A stretch of 64,000 nucleotides of DNA from an uncultured Clostridium sp. Lineage in GTDB: Bacteria > Bacillota > Clostridia > Lachnospirales > Lachnospiraceae. The notes under the pieces are model-generated. The model made no database searches, was not told the origin of the DNA, and saw only the letters and a list, made by a program, of their open reading frames with translations. Shown piece by piece: positions 17,617 to 25,540 of the stretch. The stretch is taken from the NCBI GenBank assembly GCA_937885015.1, contig CALAAS010000027.1:1-64000 (forward strand), in the 5' to 3' direction. The position numbers were made by a program, and so were the translations under genes. Position 1 is the first letter of the stretch. Every line of letters begins with the position of its first letter.

Positions 17617-17635
17617 TTCGACAAAAAGCGACGAA
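17617..17635 (-). promoter_or_regulatory. Spo0A box pair
   Basis: The minus strand carries a perfect 0A box TGTCGAA (17617-17623). Six bases away the plus strand carries CGACGAA (17629-17635), which matches TGNCGAA at all but the first base. The pair lies about 20 bases upstream of the -35 element, a position suited to activation by Spo0A~P. Confidence 0.6.
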
Positions 17636-17668
17636 AAGACCTTGGAACCCCCGTAAATCCTTACTTTC

Positions 17669-18985
17669 TTAACCAATTCCCTTATAAATAATTCCTAAAA
17701 TAAATACCAGGACCGTCAATGGCACATAGAGTCCGCAAGCGATGCCCCCGAACCAGGCCGGAAGCGGGCGGCTCCGCCCAAGCTCCAGCTCTTTACGAAT
17801 TTCACGGTATCCATAAATGAAATACACGGAAACTGCTCCCAGAACAGCGCCAAAGGGCACAACCAAAATGGTAATGAAGTCCATCCAGCCGCCCACTTTG
17901 GGTTCTGCCTCCAAAAACACACCAACCAGGAAGCAGAGAATTCCACATCCCAGTACAGCCGCCTTCCGCGGCACCTGGAATCTGTGCTGGATACTCTCAA
18001 TTACTGCCTCAAACATATTGATCAGCGACGTAATGCCTGCAAATGCAACGGACAGGAAGAAAATAGCCGCAAATAAGCGCCCCATGGGCATCTGAGCAAA
18101 AATTTTCGGAATCGTGATAAACATCAGGGACGGACCGGCCCCCGGCTCAATTCCGAAAGCAAACACAGCCGGCATAATCGCCAGCGCTGCCAGAAGTGCA
18201 GCCAGCGTATCAAACACCGCCGTTCGCATGGACGCTCCCACAATATCTGTGTCACGGTTCAGATAAGACCCGTACACAATCATACCAGATCCAGTAATGG
18301 ACAAGGAGAAAAAAGCCTGTCCCATGGCCATAACCCAGGTATTCACATCCAGAAGATGCTCCCAGCGCGGAACAAACAGGAATTTATATCCCGCCCCCGC
18401 TCCTGGCAGGAAAAATACACGAACCGCCAAGATGGAAAACAGAACGAAGAAAATCGGCATCATTACCCGGTTTGTCCTCTCAATCTGATTTACCGATCCG
18501 GTAACCAGGACCAGAACTGTAATAAATACCACTGCAAAATGCCAGATCAGACTGCCATACTCTCCCGTTGCCTCCGCAAAAAATTCTGCGGAATCCCGCT
18601 CCAGAAGCACACCTGTCACCGCCCCTCCAAGGGAACGGAATACCCATCCAATAATAATCGAATAGCCAATAGCAATTCCCAGAGAGCCCATCAGAGGAAT
18701 CCAGCCCACACACTTTCCTGCCCCCTGCATTCCCTTCTTGCTCCAGCAAAGTTCATAAGAACCCAGCGTACCGGTTTTTGCCCTTCTTCCAATGGCAAAC
18801 TCTGCTGACAGGCCAGTCAGGCCAAACAGGCAGACAAAGAAAATATAGGGAACCAGAAATGCCGCCCCTCCGTACTGACCAAGCCGGTACGGGAACATCC
18901 AGATATTCCCCAAACCCACTGCGGATCCCACACATGCGAGAACAAAACCCATGGAACCGCTGAAACTACCATTTTTGTGATTCAC
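17669..18985 (-). CDS. sodium-dependent amino-acid symporter (NSS family)
   Basis: Sodium-coupled importer of the neurotransmitter:sodium symporter family (LeuT/MhsT type). The 438-residue protein starts with the family signature GFVLACVGSAVGLGNIWMFPY, whose unwound first helix binds substrate and sodium, and has about eleven hydrophobic segments. Bacterial members usually take up hydrophobic or aromatic amino acids; the substrate here cannot be read. The start is GTG behind AGGAGGGG. It sits alone between the Spo0E-like gene and gltS. Confidence 0.85.
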   Translation of the reverse strand: MNHKNGSFSGSMGFVLACVGSAVGLGNIWMFPYRLGQYGGAAFLVPYIFFVCLFGLTGLSAEFAIGRRAKTGTLGSYELCWSKKGMQGAGKCVGWIPLMGSLGIAIGYSIIIGWVFRSLGGAVTGVLLERDSAEFFAEATGEYGSLIWHFAVVFITVLVLVTGSVNQIERTNRVMMPIFFVLFSILAVRVFFLPGAGAGYKFLFVPRWEHLLDVNTWVMAMGQAFFSLSITGSGMIVYGSYLNRDTDIVGASMRTAVFDTLAALLAALAIMPAVFAFGIEPGAGPSLMFITIPKIFAQMPMGRLFAAIFFLSVAFAGITSLINMFEAVIESIQHRFQVPRKAAVLGCGILCFLVGVFLEAEPKVGGWMDFITILVVPFGAVLGAVSVYFIYGYREIRKELELGRSRPLPAWFGGIACGLYVPLTVLVFILGIIYKGIG

Positions 18986-19123
18986 TTGGAAACCCCTCCT
19001 ATTATTTCATTACTTTATTGCGTCCGTACGGCAAAGCGGTGCAATAAACAATCTAGTTTATCATAATATATTATCGCGGTAAAAGCAACCGCAGGAGCAG
19101 CGATTCTCGTACTTTTTTGCTTT

Positions 19124-19176
19124 ACAAAAAAAAGAGCCTTCCATACAGCACATGCCATGCAATACCAAAAGCTCTT
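19124..19176 (-). terminator. terminator after gltS
   Basis: AAGAGC (19132-19137) pairs with GCTCTT (19171-19176), and a run of A on the plus strand gives an oligo-U tail for the leftward transcript. The loop of about 33 bases is long but contains a further small GCATG/CATGC-type pairing. Confidence 0.55.
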
Positions 19177-19232
19177 CTTTCATAAAAAATACATCAACCT
19201 GAATATCTGCTACAGGACATTGATAAATGTCG

Positions 19233-20387
19233 TCAATACCATGGAATTAAAAAATCCACAAAAAGACTACCTACCAACGGAACGATAAAGAATGCGCGGG
19301 GAGCCGGGCCGTATCGCTCTGTCAGAGCACGCATATTGGCCATGGCATTCGGGGTGGCTCCCATACCGAAACCGCAAAATGCCGTCGTCATGGCAGCAGC
19401 CTCGTAATCGCGCCCCATCAGATTAAACACCAGATAATTTGCATACAGGAACATAACCACTGTCTGGATCAAAAGAATCACGATCATCGGGAGGGCCAGC
19501 GCTGCCAGTTCCCACAGCTTCAGGCTCATCATGGCCATGGCCAGGAAAAGGTTCAGGGAGAGGCCGCCCAGAGCATCAATCTCCTCCATGGGAAGCTCCT
19601 TCTTTCTCACATCCCAGATATTCCGAATGGCAGCAGCGCAGAGCATGGCGCCAATATAGGTGGGGAAGGTCAGATCAAGGCTTTTGAAAAAGGAAAAAAC
19701 AAAGGTCCCGATTCCGATGGCAACGGCAAGAAATACGGCTGCATTGGTAAACTTCTGACCGTCAATGGGAGATGCCACCTCCTCCACTGCGTTTCCCTCC
19801 TCCGCTGCTGTGGATTTCAGATGATGGCGCTCTACCCGGGCGCGGGCGATGGGGCCGCCCATCATGCTGCCGGATACCAGACCGTATGTAGCTGCCGCCA
19901 GCGCCACTGTAGCCGCTCCGGCCACCGCATATTCCTGTTCCAGCATCGGCCCAAAGGATCCGCTCGTCCCATGGCCTCCCACCAGAGGCATAGAACCCAT
20001 GCAAAGGCCGAGAAGCGGGTTTAGATGAAACACCGACGCCAGGATACTTCCCACCGTATCCTGGACGATGCAGATTCCGACAGCCAGAGCCAGAAAAATA
20101 AACACCTGCAGGCCGCCCTTTTTCAAAAGCCGGAAACAGGCTGTAAAACCGACGCTGCAGAAAAAGATCGTCATGAACACATTCTGAAGCGTCGTATCAA
20201 ATGAAAGCTCCAGAACCCCGGTCATATAAAACGCCAGATGCGCAAACGCGAATACAATACCGCCTGCCACCGGTGCAGGGATACAGTATTTGCTAAGGAA
20301 CGGCAGCTTTTTTACCATCAGCCTTCCCAGACAGTACACCAGCGCGCCCAACGCACATGCCTGATACATATCAAGCTCAATCACCAT
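19233..20387 (-). CDS. gltS: sodium/glutamate symporter GltS
   Basis: Sodium-coupled glutamate importer with two inverted five-helix repeats. The 384-residue protein contains the family stretches IPAPVAGGIVFA, GHGTSGSFGPMLE and FCGFGMGATPNAMANM, the last two being the reentrant-loop substrate sites. It is slightly shorter than the E. coli protein. AGGAGG lies nine bases before the ATG. A cre-like sequence is found upstream at 20464-20477. Confidence 0.9.
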   Translation of the reverse strand: MVIELDMYQACALGALVYCLGRLMVKKLPFLSKYCIPAPVAGGIVFAFAHLAFYMTGVLELSFDTTLQNVFMTIFFCSVGFTACFRLLKKGGLQVFIFLALAVGICIVQDTVGSILASVFHLNPLLGLCMGSMPLVGGHGTSGSFGPMLEQEYAVAGAATVALAAATYGLVSGSMMGGPIARARVERHHLKSTAAEEGNAVEEVASPIDGQKFTNAAVFLAVAIGIGTFVFSFFKSLDLTFPTYIGAMLCAAAIRNIWDVRKKELPMEEIDALGGLSLNLFLAMAMMSLKLWELAALALPMIVILLIQTVVMFLYANYLVFNLMGRDYEAAAMTTAFCGFGMGATPNAMANMRALTERYGPAPRAFFIVPLVGSLFVDFLIPWY

Positions 20388-20463
20388 TCTAAATTTCCTC
20401 CTTTTGTTTTCTGATGACTCTATTTTTCACATTTGCTACAAAAAGCAACAAAAAAATACAGTC

Positions 20464-20477
20464 TGAAAACGTTAAGG
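20464..20477 (+). promoter_or_regulatory. possible CcpA (cre) site upstream of gltS
   Basis: TGAAAACGTTAAGG matches the catabolite-responsive-element consensus TGWNANCGNTNWCA at all but the last two positions. Such a site would place gltS under carbon control. A single imperfect match could be chance. Confidence 0.3.
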
Positions 20478-20524
20478 AAATGTAAAAGAAAGCTCTGAAT
20501 TCTGTCCCGGTTTTTACATGTTTT

Positions 20525-21145
20525 TTATAAAACTGTCTCTGGTTTCTCCTCCGTCGCTTCCGCCTCGGCCATGGAGAGTCCCAGCTCCTCCTCAGCCTCT
20601 AGGCGAAACTCGTCCACCTGTCCGGGCCCCGGCTCCGGAAGTTCCTTCGTCGAACCAACACCAAATCGGCGCAAAAATTCCTCTGTCGTTGCGAACAGAG
20701 CCGGACGTCCCGGCGCATCCAGGCGCCCAACCTCGTAGACTAAATTGTATTCAATCAGACGGTTTACAGCGTGATCCGACTTTACTCCGCGGATTTTCTC
20801 TATCTCCACCTTGGTAATGGGCTGTTTATAGGCAATGATGGATAGTGTCTCCAGCACCACATCCGTCAGAATCTGTTTTTTAGGTGCCGATGCCACACGG
20901 ATCAGGTTTTCATAATACTCTGCCCGAGTGCACATCTGCCAGCTATCTTCCAGCTGTGCAATCTGGATTCCGCGTTTTTCTTCCTCGTACCGCTCCCTCA
21001 GGCGCAAAACCGCCGTGCGGGCTGCCTCCTCATCCCGCCCCAAAGCCGCTGCCAGCTGTCTTGTCTCAACCGCTTTTCCCATTGTAAAAAGGACGGCCTC
21101 AACGATGGCTTCATCCTCTGAAAATACCATATTTTCCTGTTTCAT
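20525..21145 (-). CDS. scpB: segregation and condensation protein ScpB
   Basis: Winged-helix subunit of the SMC-ScpAB condensin that organises the chromosome. The 206-residue protein contains the two winged-helix domains and the conserved SIIAYKQPITKVEIEKIRGV and DAPGRPALFATTEEFLRRFG. Its ATG overlaps the scpA stop by four bases. The last ~40 residues are an acidic tail. Confidence 0.93.
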   Translation of the reverse strand: MKQENMVFSEDEAIVEAVLFTMGKAVETRQLAAALGRDEEAARTAVLRLRERYEEEKRGIQIAQLEDSWQMCTRAEYYENLIRVASAPKKQILTDVVLETLSIIAYKQPITKVEIEKIRGVKSDHAVNRLIEYNLVYEVGRLDAPGRPALFATTEEFLRRFGVGSTKELPEPGPGQVDEFRLEAEEELGLSMAEAEATEEKPETVL

Positions 21146-21957
21146 TCTTTCCTATCCTGTCCCTCAAAATCTTCCAAACCCTTCAGGTTTAGCTCTTCCT
21201 GTCCCCCTTCCGGGTCCAGTGTCTCGATGTACATATCCTCAAACAGATGATCCTGCCTCAGCTGAATTTTTCCCATCTTCATCAATTCCAAAACCGCCAG
21301 GAAGGCCACAACCACCTCCAGGCGGTCCCTCTGGCGCTCCAGAAGCTGGCGAAAACGAAAGTTTCTGTGACTTCTGGCATACTCCATAACAGAGCCAATT
21401 TTCTGTTCCAGACTGATAGGTTCCCGACGTATGGTGCGGAACCGGCTCCGGATGGGGTCCAGCTTATTTTCCCGCCGTTTCATGACAGAATCAAAAATTG
21501 ACTGCAGCTTTGCCAGAGTTAATCCCTCCAGAAGCCGATCCAGATCCACCGGCGGCTCGTACTGTGCCACCTCTGGAGGAATGGTGGGGACTTTAAACAG
21601 AAGACGCTCTGCCTCCTGCTCCCGCTCCTCCAATTCCTGAGCCATATACTTGTACATTTTGTATTCCAGAAGGCGGCGAACCAGCTCTGCCCTCGGATCT
21701 TCTTCCTCCTCGCTCTCCTCTTCCTCCGGTGCCGGAAGGAGCATCCTGGATTTGATATCCAAAAGCGTCGCTGCCATAACCAGAAATTCGCTGACTACGT
21801 CCAGATCCTCCCGTTCCATATGGTTTACATAATCCAGATACTGCTCTGTAATCAGCACAATGGGAATATCATAAATACTGACCTTATTCTTCTCTATTAA
21901 ATGGAGGAGCAGATCCAGCGGCCCCTCAAAATTATCAAGCTTATAGGAAATTTCCAT
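21142..21957 (-). CDS. scpA: segregation and condensation protein ScpA
   Basis: Kleisin subunit bridging the two SMC heads. The 271-residue protein begins with the family signature YKLDNFEGPLDLLLHLIEK and continues with VSIYDIPIVLITEQYLDYV. An acidic stretch lies at about 75-90 and the C-terminal winged helix is present (FLAVLELMKMGKIQLRQ). It forms a two-gene operon with scpB. Confidence 0.94.
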   Translation of the reverse strand: MEISYKLDNFEGPLDLLLHLIEKNKVSIYDIPIVLITEQYLDYVNHMEREDLDVVSEFLVMAATLLDIKSRMLLPAPEEEESEEEEDPRAELVRRLLEYKMYKYMAQELEEREQEAERLLFKVPTIPPEVAQYEPPVDLDRLLEGLTLAKLQSIFDSVMKRRENKLDPIRSRFRTIRREPISLEQKIGSVMEYARSHRNFRFRQLLERQRDRLEVVVAFLAVLELMKMGKIQLRQDHLFEDMYIETLDPEGGQEELNLKGLEDFEGQDRKE

Positions 21958-22002
21958 TTTTCTCCCGTCCCACGCATATACTGCCGCCTAGTATACCAAA
22001 AA

Positions 22003-22881
22003 TCATTTTTTCTGTAAAGGCTGCCGCCCCTCCAGAGTAATCCGCACCAGCTGAGGCCGGTTATTGAGCCGCAGGTTAATGGAATGGGTTCCCAACCCCC
22101 GACTTACAATCATAGTCTTTCCATCCCGGTCAAACCTCCCGGCGCAGCAGGGAAGGAAAAACTGATACTGTGGCGTCATAACCCCTCCCAGTCCGGGAAT
22201 CCGGATAGTTCCGCCATGAAAATGGCCGCTCAGCGTCAGATCAGCCCCCCATTTTCGGCTGTTTTCGAAAAAAAGTGGAGAATGAAGCAACAAAATCTGA
22301 TATTTATCTTCTCTGGCTGCTCCCACCCGGCCGGTAATCTCCCCATCTGAAAGTCTTGGAACGGTAAAATGATGGCGGTAATACCGCTCTGCCAGATCAC
22401 ACCCAGTAATTCGTATGTAAGGATCCAGATCGGCGCTTTTATTCGGAAGATACATCACCCCCGCCGCCCTTAGTCCCTCTTCCAGTCTCTGACTGCAGTC
22501 TCCGTATACTTCTGGCTTCTGTCCAAGCCGCGCCTCATGGTTCCCATTGCCATAGAAAACTGGAAAACGGGCGGCCAGGCGCCTTACCAGATTCAGTGTA
22601 ACCGTCAGATCTCCCATTCCCCGGCTGACCATCATATCTCCGCCGATCAAAACCGCATCCGGCTCCAGGGCGAAAATTGCCTCCAGGAGTTTTTCGTTCT
22701 CCGGTCCAAAGGTATTATCATGGAGATCCGAGAGAAATACCAGTTCCCGGATCATCCCCTCCGGAAGCTTTTCCGTCTGAATCCGGAACCGCTCCGTCAC
22801 AAAATGGCTGCGCTCGTACCGGGAGCAGGCAAGTATGCCTGCCCCCAATCCCGCCGCTGCCGCAAGTCCGGCATATATCAC
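22003..22881 (-). CDS. membrane-anchored calcineurin-like phosphoesterase
   Basis: Metallophosphoesterase of the YkuE/YaeI type, 292 residues. An N-terminal membrane anchor (about 1-20) is followed by the five metal-binding motifs: SDLHDN, GGDMM, GNHE, LLLHSP and GHFHGG. Close relatives hydrolyse phosphodiesters such as lipid precursors; the substrate here is not known. The start is GTG behind GAGGAGG. It lies 17 bases behind rubrerythrin, so both are probably one operon. Confidence 0.85.
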   Translation of the reverse strand: MIYAGLAAAAGLGAGILACSRYERSHFVTERFRIQTEKLPEGMIRELVFLSDLHDNTFGPENEKLLEAIFALEPDAVLIGGDMMVSRGMGDLTVTLNLVRRLAARFPVFYGNGNHEARLGQKPEVYGDCSQRLEEGLRAAGVMYLPNKSADLDPYIRITGCDLAERYYRHHFTVPRLSDGEITGRVGAAREDKYQILLLHSPLFFENSRKWGADLTLSGHFHGGTIRIPGLGGVMTPQYQFFLPCCAGRFDRDGKTMIVSRGLGTHSINLRLNNRPQLVRITLEGRQPLQKK

Positions 22882-22898
22882 TCTCTTTCCTCCTCTCT

Positions 22899-23498
22899 TT
22901 ATTCCTTTCCATAAGGAGCCTCGGCCAGGCGCATAAAATACCCCTGCTCATGCTCACAGACCGGACAGTATTTGGGGGCAATCTGACCCTCATAAATATA
23001 GCCGCAGTTCAAGCAAACCCAGGCTGTCTCTTCTTCCTCTGCAAACAGCCGGCTGCTCTCCAGAAGTCCAGCATACCGGTCAAAGCGGTCTCCGTGCGTC
23101 TTCTCCACCTGGCCGATCATATGAAATACCTGACCAATCCGGTCAAATCCCTCCTCCAGGGCAATATCTCCAAACTGCCGGTAAACCGTGTTATGCTCCT
23201 CCATCTCATTGTGACGGGCGGCTTTTAAAAGATCCAGTGTTTTCTCATACAGGTTCACCGGATACCCCCCGTCCACCTTTATCGTTTCTCCCGTCATTTC
23301 CTTCAGGAAGCCATAAAACACCTCCGCATGCTCCTTTTCCTGATCTGCCGTAAACGCAAAAATACGCTCTATCACCGGCAGTCCTTCTTTTCTGGCCGCT
23401 GCCGCTGCAAACGTATAACGGGTTCTTGCCTGACATTCTCCCGCAAAGGCACGCATTAAATTATTTGCTGTCTCACTCTGATAAAGTTCCCTGCTCAT
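22899..23498 (-). CDS. rbr: rubrerythrin
   Basis: Non-haem di-iron peroxidase that removes hydrogen peroxide in anaerobes. The 199-residue protein has the four-helix ferritin-like domain with Glu/His ligands (AGECQARTRY, DQEKEHAEVF, and EEHNTVY and EKTHGDRF later). A C-terminal rubredoxin-like domain follows with two Cys pairs, CLNC and CPVC, which bind the electron-carrying iron. AGGAGG precedes the ATG. A palindrome sits in the likely promoter region upstream. Confidence 0.92.
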   Translation of the reverse strand: MSRELYQSETANNLMRAFAGECQARTRYTFAAAAARKEGLPVIERIFAFTADQEKEHAEVFYGFLKEMTGETIKVDGGYPVNLYEKTLDLLKAARHNEMEEHNTVYRQFGDIALEEGFDRIGQVFHMIGQVEKTHGDRFDRYAGLLESSRLFAEEEETAWVCLNCGYIYEGQIAPKYCPVCEHEQGYFMRLAEAPYGKE

Positions 23499-23561
23499 TC
23501 ACTGATTCCTCCTGTTTCCCTGGGATTTATTTTTGTCTTTATTTTCCCCGGATACAGAAAA

Positions 23562-23599
23562 AATATACGAAACCACTCGGTTTCATCATACAGGAAACC
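23562..23599 (-). promoter_or_regulatory. possible operator in the rubrerythrin promoter
   Basis: GAAACC (23569-23574) and GGTTTC (23579-23584) form a palindrome with a four-base centre, and another GAAACC is at 23594-23599. A TATATT element on the minus strand (23562-23567) borders it. A palindrome inside a promoter spacer would suit a repressor. It does not match the PerR consensus. Confidence 0.35.
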
Positions 23600-23629
23600 G
23601 CCTCTTTCCGTCAAGAAAAACAGATGCAG

Positions 23630-23658
23630 TTGTTATTTTCCTGCCACCATGGTAATAT
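23630..23658 (+). promoter_or_regulatory. promoter of the YihY-family gene
   Basis: TTGTTA (23630-23635) and TAATAT (23653-23658), 17 bases apart on the plus strand, about 60 bases upstream of the gene. Confidence 0.5.
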
Positions 23659-23716
23659 GATAGAATGATTGTGAAATAATGATTATATCATATGGGAATC
23701 ATAGGAGAATGGCCTT

Positions 23717-24535
23717 ATGCTCTGCTTTCTTATAAAATGCAAACGGATTTATAATGACTTTGTAAAAGATGAAGTAACCGTCTACGCGGCTCAGGCATCT
23801 TTTTTTACGGTGCTCTCTTTCTTCCCGTTCCTGATGATTTTGCTGACCGTTATTCAAATCATTCCCACCATCAGTCAGGATGATCTGCTTCTGGTTCTGG
23901 CTCGTCTGGCTCCCAGCCGTGTCTATCCGCTGCTTCGTACGATCGTTACAGACCTCTACACCACCGCTCCGGCTGCCATTCTGTCCGTCACCACCATCGC
24001 CACCATCTGGTCCGCCTCCCGCGGAATGCTGGGCATTGAACGGGGGCTGAACCGGATTGCAGGCTGTACCCGCCGCAGAGGCTATCTGGCCAGCCGCCTG
24101 ATCAATTCCGGATATACCGTTGTGTTTATTCTCGTCTGCATCGTATCTCTGATTCTGATGGTCTTTGGTTCTGCCCTGCAGCGCCTTCTTCTGACGTGGT
24201 TTCCCTTTCTCCAGCATCTGGCGCCGTACCTCATCAGTCTGCGGGCGCTCATTGCCCTGACCATCCTGATCCTGTTTTTCATGGCTCTTTACACCTACCT
24301 GCCCATGGAGCGGGGACGCATGAAGGAGCAGATTCCCGGTGCACTGTTCTCCACGGGCGGCTGGCTTCTCTGTTCCTACGGATTTTCCATTTATTTCAGC
24401 CATTTCAAGCGATTTTCTTATATGTACGGCAGCCTTGCCGCTGTGGTCATCCTGATGCTCTGGATTTATTTCTGTATCTGCATTTTGTTTCTCGGCGCAG
24501 AAATAAACCGCCACTGGGGCAAACACTGCCTGTAA
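23717..24535 (+). CDS. YihY/BrkB-family membrane protein
   Basis: Integral membrane protein of 272 residues with about six hydrophobic segments. It carries the family features VTVYAAQASFFTVLSFFPFLM near the start, the polar GYLASRLINS stretch, and FSYMYGSLAAVVILMLWIY near the end. Older annotations call the family ribonuclease BN, which is a misnomer; its function is not settled. AGGAG lies ten bases before the ATG. It converges on the FMN-binding protein gene with a gap of only 15 bases. Confidence 0.8.
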   Translation: MLCFLIKCKRIYNDFVKDEVTVYAAQASFFTVLSFFPFLMILLTVIQIIPTISQDDLLLVLARLAPSRVYPLLRTIVTDLYTTAPAAILSVTTIATIWSASRGMLGIERGLNRIAGCTRRRGYLASRLINSGYTVVFILVCIVSLILMVFGSALQRLLLTWFPFLQHLAPYLISLRALIALTILILFFMALYTYLPMERGRMKEQIPGALFSTGGWLLCSYGFSIYFSHFKRFSYMYGSLAAVVILMLWIYFCICILFLGAEINRHWGKHCL

Positions 24536-24550
24536 AATCCCCTGCTGTCC

Positions 24551-25411
24551 TCACACATCCAGTCCTGCTGCCTGTGCCAGGCAGGCTTTAACGGCTTCCA
24601 GATAACCACCTGCATAAATGCTGACAGAGGCAATCGCGTCACTGGCATACCCGTCATCACCCAAACCCCCGTCTTCCTCCGGATGCTCCATGGTATACCG
24701 CGCCAATGCATCCGCCTGCTCCCACCAGAGAGGGCCGTCTTCCCGCATCGTATAATGACCAGCCTCTGACAATTCCCGTTTTCCCTCTCCGCTCTCTGGA
24801 TTTACACTATCCCACCGAAGCTTCGCAAATCTGTGATTTCGAATCTCCATTTCAATATAATCATGAAAACCGCTGTCATCTCCTGATTCCTGAAGATAGG
24901 TGTACGTCCCGTCCGGAACCATCAAAAGCAGTTCCTCCAGAGAGGGAAGCGCCTCCTTTTCCGGCTCCCTTGTTTCCCGTATCAGAAGAGCCAGTTCATT
25001 TTCCTCCCCCGCTGCCTCCAGAATACAATCCTCCATGGCACGTTTTACGGCGCTACTGGTCATGGTCGCTCCGGAAACCGTATCCACAAAGCAGGTCTGT
25101 TTTCGACGAATCTGACGCTTCAGAGGCGCAATGGCTGCCCCTCCGATCTCCGGCGTTTCTTCTGGCGCCTCAATCTCCACTTCCGTAATCCCGTACTCTG
25201 AAAACTGTGCCTTTACCAGCACATCTCCGCCATATCCCCGGGCACTTCCCTCATAAGTGCCGGCCTGGTATACCGGTTCCTCCGAATAGGGAATCGACTT
25301 TTCCTCAATCCATCGATACATCGGTTCGGCCGAAGCGGCCAGTCCCACCGAAAGAACCGTCATAACTAAAGCTCCTGCTGCCATTGTACTATATGGTTTC
25401 TTTTTGTTCAT
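24551..25411 (-). CDS. extracytoplasmic FMN-binding protein
   Basis: Exported flavoprotein of 286 residues, probably for electron transfer outside the membrane. An N-terminal hydrophobic segment (about 8-28) serves as signal or anchor. An FMN_bind domain follows, with the flavinylation motif DTVSGATMTS at 110-119. Thr118 is the expected residue to which ApbE-type transferases link FMN. A second domain (about 165-286) resembles another FMN_bind repeat, but its motif region reads DAIASVSIY, lacking the SGAT core. A 25-codon open frame upstream overlaps its start codon (ATGA), suggesting translational coupling. Confidence 0.78.
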   Translation of the reverse strand: MNKKKPYSTMAAGALVMTVLSVGLAASAEPMYRWIEEKSIPYSEEPVYQAGTYEGSARGYGGDVLVKAQFSEYGITEVEIEAPEETPEIGGAAIAPLKRQIRRKQTCFVDTVSGATMTSSAVKRAMEDCILEAAGEENELALLIRETREPEKEALPSLEELLLMVPDGTYTYLQESGDDSGFHDYIEMEIRNHRFAKLRWDSVNPESGEGKRELSEAGHYTMREDGPLWWEQADALARYTMEHPEEDGGLGDDGYASDAIASVSIYAGGYLEAVKACLAQAAGLDV

Positions 25412-25485
25412 GTTTCCTCACATTCCGGGATACAGGAGTATCCCGCCCTTTCTTTCTGTTTTCGCTTTCGAATTTTCGTTTGCAT
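25408..25485 (-). CDS. possible leader peptide upstream of the FMN-binding protein
   Basis: A 25-residue open frame with a good ribosome site (AAAAGGAGAAGAGG) before its ATG. Its TGA stop overlaps the ATG of the FMN-binding gene. The first half is strongly basic (KIRKRKQKER) and the second half holds two Cys. A perfect stem-loop lies within its 3' part. This is the layout of a translated leader that couples or attenuates the next gene. Chance occurrence cannot be excluded. Confidence 0.4.
   Translation of the reverse strand: MQTKIRKRKQKERAGYSCIPECEET
25426..25445 (-). repeat. perfect inverted repeat in the leader of the FMN-binding gene
   Basis: CGGGATAC (25426-25433) and GTATCCCG (25438-25445) with a four-base loop. 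On the leftward transcript the stem ends a few bases before the ribosome site of the FMN-binding gene (25412-25420). Without a U-run it is not a terminator. Confidence 0.65.
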
Positions 25486-25540
25486 CCTCTTCTCCTTTTG
25501 ATAAATTTATTTCATTCATATGCAAAAGGAGGAACACCCA

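Noticed and set aside
23699..24526. Open frame of 275 codons antisense to the YihY-family gene
   Set aside because: Low-complexity Gln/Asn/Lys-rich product typical of the reverse complement of a membrane protein.
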